Assembly: GCA_910585355.1 (NCBI GenBank)
Contig: CAJUDN010000071.1
Span: 1 to 12,486 of the forward strand
From: an uncultured Lachnospiraceae bacterium
GTDB taxonomy: Bacteria > Bacillota_A > Clostridia > Lachnospirales > Lachnospiraceae
Direction: 5' to 3'
Length of the DNA: 12,486 nucleotides
The position numbers and the translations under genes were made by a program. This document shows positions 6,280 through 12,486 of this stretch, one piece after another. The notes below the pieces were generated by a model. That model did no database searches. It was not told the DNA's origin and saw nothing but the letters and a program-made list of their open reading frames with translations. Position 1 is the stretch's first letter. Each line of letters starts with the position of its first letter.

Positions 6280-9200
6280 TAAATCGCTGGAAAATGAATC
6301 GAATCGGATTTGTGAATTTTTGGCTGTATGACGAGGAATATTTTGAATTTGTAGACGGAAAGCTCCTTTTAAGAGGTCAAAATGGTTCCGGCAAGTCCAT
6401 TACGACGCAGAGTTTTATTCCGTTTGTGCTGGATGGGGACCGTACCCCGAGCCGTCTAGATCCGTTCGGCTCCAGTGACCGCAGGATGGAATATTATTTC
6501 CTGGGTGAAGAGGGAAAGGATGAGTCCACAGGTTATCTGTTTTTGGAATTAAAAAAAGAAGAGTCGGACGAATACCGGACGATTGGAATCGGACAACGGG
6601 CAAAGCGTGGAAAATCAATGGATTTTTGGGGCTTTATTCTTTTGGATGGACGAAGGATTGGTTATGATATCTGGCTGTATAAGCAGGTGGGTTCCATAAA
6701 GATTCCTCATGATAAAAGAGAAATGAAGCTCCAGCTGGGAGAAGATAATATATTTACGGACAGCCAAAGTGAATACAAAAAATATGTCAATCAATATATT
6801 TTTGGTTTTCGTAAGGCAGAGCAGTATGAGCAGTTTATCAGACTTCTTGTCAAAGTGCGCGCTCCGAAACTGTCAAAGGAGTTTAAACCTTCCAGAGTAT
6901 ACGATATTCTCAATGATTCTTTGCAGACGCTTACGGACGAGGATCTGCGCGCCATGGTTGACGCGATGGAAAAAATGGATGAGATTCAGGACAGCCTGGA
7001 TACGCTTAAGCGCGCATTTGCGGATGTTAAGGCAATTCGAAATGAGTATACACGCTACAACCAGTATATGATTGCAAAGAAAGCAAAGGCGTATCTTGAA
7101 AAAAAGAAAGAGGCGGAGACCGCACAGAGCCAGCTGGATATACAGAAACAGAAGAGGACAGACGCGGAGAATGAGCAGAAGAGTCAGAAAATCCGGCTGG
7201 GGGAATTGGAAGAGGAAAGAAAACTCGTGGAGCTTGAGCGGGTTGGGCTTCTGGACACGGACCTGGAGGAGGCAGACCAAAAGCTAGAGCAGGCAAAGAA
7301 AAACCGCCAGGAGTTTGAGGCTCAGGAACAGAAGTGGGAAAAAAAGATTGCGGAGAACAGGGAACGTATCTTTGAGGGAGAACAAAAGCTGAAAGAGGTT
7401 CAATACCGCCTGGAACAAAAAGAGCAGGAATTACTGGATGAAAAAAGAGAACTGGAGGAGCAGCAGGAAGTTTTACAGTGGGATCAGCACCGGATGGCAG
7501 TCAGGTTACTTGAAACGGAGGAATATCACAAGACAGATGAGATCGTTAAGAGCCTGGATGCATACAGAAAGCTGATTACGGAGTGCAAAAAAGCGATTTG
7601 GCGGTACGAGGAGATTGCCGGACAGTATGACGAGCTGGAAAGTCGGCTGGAGCAGCTAAGACAGCAGAAAAGCCTGTGTGAACAGGAGCTGGATGCGGCA
7701 CAGGGGAATGTAGTAAGCGTAATTGACCAATGGATCATAAATCTTTTTGACGCGGGGAAGGTTTCCAGACAGTGGAGGCCGGAGAAAGAAGTATTGGACG
7801 CGGTGGAAGAGAAAATAAGGCAGTACGAGTCCATTGAGGACGCGGGAGCCGTACAGGAACTGTTGCGCGAAGATTATGAAAGGCAGCGTCAGATACTGGC
7901 GGATGAAAAAAAGGACAGAGAGTATGCCTTAAACCATCAGAACGAGATTCTGATGGCCGCAAAGGAGGAATTGCTTCAGGCTCAAAAGCAGGAAGAGCTT
8001 GAGCCGGAGAGAGAGGAAGATACAAGGAAAACACGAGCTGCGCTGCAGGAAGCTGGCATCGCGGCGGTTCCGTTTTATAAAACGGTAGAATTCTCAAAGG
8101 AACTGGATTCCGCTGCATGTGCAAGGCTGGAGGCGCAATTGCAGAAAATGGGGATTTTGGATGCTTTGATTGTTTCGCAGCAGGAGTTTGAGAAAATCAG
8201 GCAGACATGCCCGCAGTTTCTGGATACTGTTTTATATATAGAGGAAAAAGGAGATTCACATTTCCCGGGATTAACAGCGAGCGAAGATCTGGAAGACGGA
8301 CACAGAGAAATGGTGGAACGGATCTTAAGTAATATTTATGAAAAGAATGGCTTAAGACAGGGCGTCTTTCTTGGACAGGACGGAAGCTTCCGTCAGGGCA
8401 TTTTAGCCGGAAGGGCATATAAGACAGGCGAAGCGGAGTTTGTCGGCCTGTTGGCAAGAAAGAAACGAAAGGAAGAAAAAATTCGACAGTTACAGGAAGA
8501 GATTGAGGACTATACGGAAAAGATTACGGCTATCAGCGGAGAAGTTGACAGACTTAAGAAGTGCCTGAGTATTTTACAGGAGGAGTATCAGGGCCTGCCT
8601 GGCTTTTCTGCTATTAATGATGTATTGGCGAAGGAGAAGGACTGCCTTTTTGCGCTGCAGAGAATTTGTGAACAGTATAGCCAGGAGGAGACACAAAAAC
8701 AGCGTCTGGAGCAGCAGAAAAATGAACAGTATCAGGTCATGCTGAAGCAGTGCAAAGCATTTCCATATGCGAGGACGGGAGAAGCGTATGAGGAGGCGGA
8801 AGAGTCTGCGGAGGAATATAAGCGAATCTGGCAGGATGTTCGGGGAAATCTGTTACAACTTGGAACGGAGCGCGGCAATCGCAGACACAGCGAAGAGAAG
8901 ATTGCCATGGCGGAGCAGGCGATGGATGATGCCTTTGTCGAAAAGAGAGGGTATCATACGCGTGTGCAGGCATGTGACCTTCAGATTCAGCAGATCGAGG
9001 AGTATCTTAATCGGCCGGAAAATATTGAAAAGGCGAAGCAGCTGAAAGTGTTAAATGAGAAGCTGGAAGGCCTGAATGAAGCGTGGAGGCAAGTAAATGA
9101 TGACTTAGTCCGTTTGGATGAAAGGATTCGCGCTTTCCTGGAATCGGAACCGAAGCTGGCGGAAAAAGTGAAACAGGCAATCGCAGAGGAAACCTTCCTC

Positions 9201-10343
9201 AGAAAGTATTTTGAGGAGGAGCTCTCTTTGAAACTTATTACCCAGAGGGGAGAGCGCCCGCTTTTTGAATGTGCCAGGGAAGCGGCAGGCTTCATTCGAG
9301 AAAGTGATAAGAACAGAGAGGCATCAGATATGCTGAGTGCACTGTATCAGGTGTATCAGCGGCATAACGGCAGCCTGGCAAGTTACGGGACGGCTCTGGA
9401 TGAGTGTTTTGGAGAAGTGGATGAAATACCGGAAGAAGCAGAGATGCCCAATATGCTCCGCAAGCGTGTAAGGGTCGTATCGGTCTGGCAGGGGAAAAGG
9501 GTTTACCTGGAGGAATTTTATGGGATCTTAAAGACTTCGATTGAGGAGACAGAACTGCTGATTCAGAAAAAGGATCGTGAATTGTTTGAGGATATTCTGT
9601 CTCATACGATCAGCCAGCAGCTGACAGACCGGATTGAAGACAGCAGGAAATGGATTTCGGATATGTCGAAGCTTATGAAAGAGATGGATACCTCCATGGG
9701 ATTGAGCTTCTCGCTGGAATGGAAGCCGCGCAAGGCGGAGAATGACGCAGAACTTGATACGGTTGAGCTGGAACAGATTTTGCTGCGCGAACGGTCGCTT
9801 CTCACCATGGAGGACATCGAAAAGGTTGCGGCGCATTTCCGGAGTAAAATTCATACAGAAAAACAAAAGCTTGAGGAAGACGGCAGTGTGATTAATTATA
9901 CGGAGCTGGTAAGGGATGCTCTGGATTATCGTAAATGGTTTGGATTTCAAATGTATTTCCGGCATGGGGAGGAGCAGAGAAAACCATTGACGAATGCTGC
10001 TTTCAACCGCTTCAGCGGCGGTGAGAAGGCGATGGCAATGTATGTTCCGCTCTTTACGGCAGTCAACGCACAGTACCAGAAAGCAGAAAATAAAGCCCAT
10101 CCCCGTTTGATTGCACTGGACGAGGCGTTTGCAGGGGTGGACGATAAAAATATCAGTAGCATGTTTGAACTTGTCCATAAGCTGGATTTTGATTACATTA
10201 TGAATTCCCAGGCATTGTGGGGCTGCTTTGAAACAGTAAAGGGGCTTAGAATAGCAGAATTGCAAAGACCGCAAAATTCCCAGACAGTTTCTGTAATCCG
10301 ATATACATGGAACGGACATGAGAGGATACTGGATGAACAATAA
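6276..10343 (+). CDS. jetC: Wadjet type I protein JetC (SMC-like ATPase, TIGR02680 family)
   Basis: JetC is the MukB-like SMC motor of Wadjet; it dimerises and hydrolyses ATP to translocate along or extrude DNA. With TTG at 6276 it has 1355 residues, the expected TIGR02680 size. The N-terminal ATPase head has Walker A GQNGSGKS (34-41, K40), then DPFGSSDRR. Coiled coil runs from about 235 to 590. A compact middle domain (about 592-727, beginning near GIAAVPFYKTVEFS) acts as hinge. A second coiled coil leads to the C-terminal head with signature FSGGEK (1246-1251), Walker B LIALDE (D1282, E1283) and D-loop AGVDDKN. All catalytic residues are intact. TTG is preferred because GGGAGG (6261-6266) lies 9 bases upstream; ATG at 6294 (residue 7) has no such site. 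It overlaps jetB by 4 bases. Confidence 0.95.
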   Translation: MINRWKMNRIGFVNFWLYDEEYFEFVDGKLLLRGQNGSGKSITTQSFIPFVLDGDRTPSRLDPFGSSDRRMEYYFLGEEGKDESTGYLFLELKKEESDEYRTIGIGQRAKRGKSMDFWGFILLDGRRIGYDIWLYKQVGSIKIPHDKREMKLQLGEDNIFTDSQSEYKKYVNQYIFGFRKAEQYEQFIRLLVKVRAPKLSKEFKPSRVYDILNDSLQTLTDEDLRAMVDAMEKMDEIQDSLDTLKRAFADVKAIRNEYTRYNQYMIAKKAKAYLEKKKEAETAQSQLDIQKQKRTDAENEQKSQKIRLGELEEERKLVELERVGLLDTDLEEADQKLEQAKKNRQEFEAQEQKWEKKIAENRERIFEGEQKLKEVQYRLEQKEQELLDEKRELEEQQEVLQWDQHRMAVRLLETEEYHKTDEIVKSLDAYRKLITECKKAIWRYEEIAGQYDELESRLEQLRQQKSLCEQELDAAQGNVVSVIDQWIINLFDAGKVSRQWRPEKEVLDAVEEKIRQYESIEDAGAVQELLREDYERQRQILADEKKDREYALNHQNEILMAAKEELLQAQKQEELEPEREEDTRKTRAALQEAGIAAVPFYKTVEFSKELDSAACARLEAQLQKMGILDALIVSQQEFEKIRQTCPQFLDTVLYIEEKGDSHFPGLTASEDLEDGHREMVERILSNIYEKNGLRQGVFLGQDGSFRQGILAGRAYKTGEAEFVGLLARKKRKEEKIRQLQEEIEDYTEKITAISGEVDRLKKCLSILQEEYQGLPGFSAINDVLAKEKDCLFALQRICEQYSQEETQKQRLEQQKNEQYQVMLKQCKAFPYARTGEAYEEAEESAEEYKRIWQDVRGNLLQLGTERGNRRHSEEKIAMAEQAMDDAFVEKRGYHTRVQACDLQIQQIEEYLNRPENIEKAKQLKVLNEKLEGLNEAWRQVNDDLVRLDERIRAFLESEPKLAEKVKQAIAEETFLRKYFEEELSLKLITQRGERPLFECAREAAGFIRESDKNREASDMLSALYQVYQRHNGSLASYGTALDECFGEVDEIPEEAEMPNMLRKRVRVVSVWQGKRVYLEEFYGILKTSIEETELLIQKKDRELFEDILSHTISQQLTDRIEDSRKWISDMSKLMKEMDTSMGLSFSLEWKPRKAENDAELDTVELEQILLRERSLLTMEDIEKVAAHFRSKIHTEKQKLEEDGSVINYTELVRDALDYRKWFGFQMYFRHGEEQRKPLTNAAFNRFSGGEKAMAMYVPLFTAVNAQYQKAENKAHPRLIALDEAFAGVDDKNISSMFELVHKLDFDYIMNSQALWGCFETVKGLRIAELQRPQNSQTVSVIRYTWNGHERILDEQ

Positions 10344-11673
10344 TGCAGAATGCGCCAACTATTTTAAGAGCAAGAAAGCATATCACAGGTGTATGGAGGC
10401 GTTTCGGAAGAAATGGAAAACTCTGGGGAAGGTGGCCGGCCGTATCACACTGCGTGATACAACGGAAGAGGAAAGGCGGGCGATAGGAGGAATCTTAGGG
10501 AAAACGTTTCACAGTGAAGATATCTGTTTTGATTTTGCGAAATTTGAGCAAGGGCTGCAGGCGACACGATTTGCTCCGGTAGACATGAAAGAAGTACTGG
10601 AGGCATATTTTGAGGAGCCGATGGACACCAATCAGGGAGAAAAGAGAGCGAAAGAAGAGCAGAAAAGAAATTTTTTTCATGGTGTCCGTGTATATTTTCT
10701 CAATAATTTTGGCAGCGAATCCGCAGCATTTTGCTGGTTTCAGGAAATGGTATCTGCAAAAAAATATGGATATCAGCAGGTGGTGAAGGAATATAACAAA
10801 GACAATCATCAGGCGGCGGTCCTGGTCCAAACTGCTGGAACGGCACTCGCGCTGCTTGAGAGCGCAGGGGAGAGCGGCACGGGGTTTCCCCTGGCGGTGT
10901 TTGCGGCGAAAATATCCGGAAACCCGCATTATTTTGACCGTGGTACGGTTCCTGGCCAGCTTTTACAGCATGCAGTCTGTTTCTGGAAAAAAACAGAACT
11001 GCCCGCGAATGCACATCAGTGGCGTGAACTGCTGCTCGTCGTTGGAGTTGTACCGGATAATGTTTCTTCTCTTGTACATGCCTATGGGTTGCATTTACAG
11101 ACGAAAGACGGGTGGCATCCGGCGTATGAGGCGTTTTGCGGATGGATGGAACCATATGTGATTACGATGGAGAACTTAAAAAGAATTACAGGGGTTCTGG
11201 CAGAAGGCGGCAGGGTGTATATTGTCGAGAATGAAATGGTCTTTTGTTATTTGCTGGAACATATAGGGGAGAAGATGCAGAAAAAATCTGATTGTTCCGG
11301 CGGGGCTCAGGATAAAAAGATTACGCTGCTCTGTACATCCGGGCAGCTCCGGACCGTGGCCAGGGAGCTGATTTCGCTTATTCTTGACAGCGGGGCGGAA
11401 GTCTATTACAGCGGGGACATTGACCCGGACGGAATTGGGATCGCAGACCGGTTATGGCGGGAATTCGGAAACCGGATTCATGTATGGAGGATGGCTCCGG
11501 CGGATTATGAGGCAGGTATTTCAAAGGAAGTTATTGACTATAACGGACTGGCAAAGCTAGAAAATATCAGACATCCTTTGCTGAAACAGACCGCGGAAAG
11601 CGTGAAAGAAAAAGGCAGGGCTGCTTATCAGGAGAACCTGCTTGAAGAATTGCTTGGGGATATTTATAGGTAG
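10333..11673 (+). CDS. jetD: Wadjet type I protein JetD (Toprim-fold nuclease, DUF3323/DUF2399)
   Basis: JetD is the DNA-cleaving subunit: once JetABC has engaged a small circular DNA, JetD cuts it through a topoisomerase-VI-like Toprim centre. I choose ATG 10333 (446 residues): AGAGGA (10321-10326) sits 6 bases upstream, whereas the ATG at 10318 has only a weak site. The N-terminal half fits DUF3323 (AGRITLRDTTEEERRAIGG, about residues 36-54). The C-terminal half is the DUF2399 Toprim-like domain, with VYIVENEMVF (E299, E301) and YYSGDIDPDGIGIADRL (D362, D364, D366) as likely metal ligands. The start overlaps jetC by 11 bases, implying translational coupling. It is the last gene of the operon. 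Confidence 0.92.
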   Translation: MNNNAECANYFKSKKAYHRCMEAFRKKWKTLGKVAGRITLRDTTEEERRAIGGILGKTFHSEDICFDFAKFEQGLQATRFAPVDMKEVLEAYFEEPMDTNQGEKRAKEEQKRNFFHGVRVYFLNNFGSESAAFCWFQEMVSAKKYGYQQVVKEYNKDNHQAAVLVQTAGTALALLESAGESGTGFPLAVFAAKISGNPHYFDRGTVPGQLLQHAVCFWKKTELPANAHQWRELLLVVGVVPDNVSSLVHAYGLHLQTKDGWHPAYEAFCGWMEPYVITMENLKRITGVLAEGGRVYIVENEMVFCYLLEHIGEKMQKKSDCSGGAQDKKITLLCTSGQLRTVARELISLILDSGAEVYYSGDIDPDGIGIADRLWREFGNRIHVWRMAPADYEAGISKEVIDYNGLAKLENIRHPLLKQTAESVKEKGRAAYQENLLEELLGDIYR

Positions 11674-11810
11674 CGATGTAAAAAATGTGTGTGAGTGTGC
11701 ATGCAGGCACGAAGTACTTTTGGCAAACAGGTCGCAGCAGAAAATGGGCAAGAGGTCAGACAGTTTTTTGTAAATCACTACATTTTTAATTTATGTGTAA
11801 TGGCTTTATC

Positions 11811-11844
11811 TTTTCCTGAATAGTAGGAAAAATAGAACTTTTTT
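11811..11844 (+). terminator. Weak candidate terminator after jetD
   Basis: TTTTCCT (11811-11817) and AGGAAAA (11825-11831) form a 7-base-pair, A/T-rich stem with a 7-base loop, followed after 7 bases by six T (11839-11844). The stem is weak and lies about 140 bases past the jetD stop, so it is only a candidate. The rest of 11674-11860 is AT-rich and shows no coding frame I can support. Confidence 0.25.
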
Positions 11845-11861
11845 ACAAAAAGTAATGAAAA

Positions 11862-12038
11862 CTATTGATTGGTAAAGATATGAAGAAAAAAGACCTGTAA
11901 CAATTGGCTGGGATAAGTGCAGCATCCGTTAAGAAGCTTGGCAAAAATGAGAATGTAAATACGGAAATCATTGAAAAAATCTGTATAGCCCTAAGATGTG
12001 ATGTTGGTGATATTATGGAAATGACTGGGGAAAACTGA
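11862..12038 (+). pseudogene. Cro/CI-type HTH regulator broken by an in-frame stop
   Basis: The frame starting in LLIGKD-MKKKDL and continuing QLAGISAASVKKLGKNENVN, then IIEKICIALRCDVGDIMEM, is a clear small XRE-family HTH protein of the kind that is about 65-70 residues long. Two defects are visible. The N-terminal part is missing or out of frame (a TGA lies just upstream, before 11859), and a TAA at 11898-11900 interrupts between DL and QLAG, where a glutamine or similar codon is expected. The frame ends with TGA 12036-12038. No good start is available after the internal stop, so a functional repressor is unlikely. Such genes often sit beside type I restriction genes, which matches the next fragment. 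Confidence 0.7.
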
Positions 12039-12076
12039 AAAAGATGCCAATCTCGGCAAGAAGGGAAGAAAGACAC

Positions 12077-12358
12077 ATGGACAATCAAATCCACAATGCA
12101 ATCGTAAGCTTTATATGGGGAATTGCAGATGACTGCCTGCGTGATGTGTATGTGCGGGGAAAATATCGTGATGTTATTTTACCAATGACAGTTATTCGCC
12201 GTTTGGATGCCATGCTGGAGGACAGCAAAGAGGCTGTCCTTGATATGAAGAAAAAGCTGGATGCATGGTGGCGCAAATCTGGTGTTGAAGAAACAAAGAA
12301 AATTGCCAAACAATTTTATGAGCAGCAACAGCGCTTCCAAAAGCAGGAGGGCCAATAA
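12077..12358 (+). pseudogene. HsdM N-terminal fragment (type I restriction methylase), truncated and fused
   Basis: The ATG at 12077 has AAGGGAAG (12061-12068) 8 bases upstream. Residues 1 to about 62 match the HsdM N-terminal helical domain: MDNQIHNAIVSFIWGIADD, then RDVYVRGKYRDVILPMTVIR and RLDAMLEDSKEAVLDMKKKL. A complete HsdM has hundreds of residues, including the S-adenosylmethionine and NPPY methylase motifs, none of which are present. From about residue 63 the sequence reads AWWRKSGVEETKKIAKQFYE and stops at 93, which I do not recognise as HsdM N-terminal sequence. It may be the C-terminus of the same gene after internal deletion, or of another gene. The reading frame and ribosome site are intact, so a short protein could be made, without methylase activity. 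Confidence 0.75.
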
Positions 12359-12359
12359 A

Positions 12360-12486
12360 ATGGCTGATCTTAATCTAACTCCCTATGAGAACATCTATTC
12401 CGAAATAAAAGAAGCTCTCCTGCTGTCGCGTAATCAGGCATACAGCGCAGTCAATTTTGCGATGGTACAAGCCTACTGGCAGATTG
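12360..12486 (+). CDS. DUF1016/YhcG-type nuclease-family protein, N-terminus (runs off window)
   Basis: The ATG at 12360 has a strong AGGAGG (12345-12350) 9 bases upstream and starts one base after the stop of the HsdM fragment, so the two are probably co-transcribed. The 42 visible codons include YENIYSEIKEALLLSRNQAY and SAVNFAMVQAYWQI. This is the hallmark of the DUF1016 N-terminal domain (helix ending NFAMVxxYWxIG). Full members are about 330-380 residues with a C-terminal PD-(D/E)XK nuclease-like domain and are often found next to type I restriction genes. The catalytic part is outside the window, so intactness is unknown. Confidence 0.8.
   Translation, partial: MADLNLTPYENIYSEIKEALLLSRNQAYSAVNFAMVQAYWQI

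Noticed and set aside
9528..10358. Reverse-strand open frame of 276 codons inside jetC
   Set aside because: It lies entirely antisense to the conserved JetC ATPase head, including the signature and Walker B region, and shows no domain or ribosome site of note.
2278..11673. patB plus jetABCD as a new five-gene defence system
   Set aside because: PatB/MalY is a common metabolic family, a 220-base gap separates it from jetA, and jetABCD is a complete known system without it. Co-occurrence data would be needed.

Overview
The window looks like an accessory, defence-island type region from a Gram-positive Clostridia genome, most likely Lachnospiraceae. This rests on the A+G-rich ribosome binding sites (AGGAGG variants), the codon style, and the resemblance of the HsdM, DUF1016 and PatB proteins to clostridial versions. 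No rRNA, tRNA, CRISPR array or intact transposase is visible.

Positions 1-2270 are a graveyard of broken genes. From left to right they hold: the tail of an unknown ORF with a run of hairpins (1-150); a two-way intrinsic terminator (205-257); a reverse-strand unidentified C-terminus (256-about 434) fused to the winged-helix tail of an OmpR-type response regulator (429-551); a MATE efflux gene shrunk by an in-frame internal deletion (552-935); the C-terminal wing of a MarR regulator (1051-1229); several short open pieces I cannot name (1276-1636); a frameshifted decayed gene (1745-2126); and a degenerate purine-rich tandem repeat (2155-2266).

The intact core is on the + strand. A PatB/MalY-type PLP enzyme (2278-3447) is followed, after about 220 bases holding a possible 35-residue leader ORF, by a complete type I Wadjet operon: jetA, jetB, jetC and jetD (3671-11673). 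In Wadjet, JetA (kleisin-like), JetB (KITE-like) and JetC (SMC-like ATPase) form a MukFEB-like DNA-translocating complex. JetD is the Toprim-fold nuclease that cuts small circular DNA. The genes are tightly packed: jetA-jetB are 2 bases apart, jetB-jetC overlap by 4 bases, and jetC-jetD overlap by 11 bases with the start I prefer. Walker A, the ABC signature, Walker B and the Toprim acidic residues are all present, so the system looks functional.

Downstream (11674-12486) there is an AT-rich gap with a weak terminator candidate, a Cro/CI-type HTH gene broken by a stop codon, an HsdM (type I restriction methylase) N-terminus that switches to unrelated sequence after about 62 residues, and the first 42 codons of a DUF1016/YhcG-type nuclease-family gene that runs off the window. 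Defence and mobile-element debris on both sides suggests Wadjet sits in a high-turnover island. I found no convincing wholly new system. The best leads are the leader ORF before jetA, the repeat before patB and the two in-frame deletion fusions.
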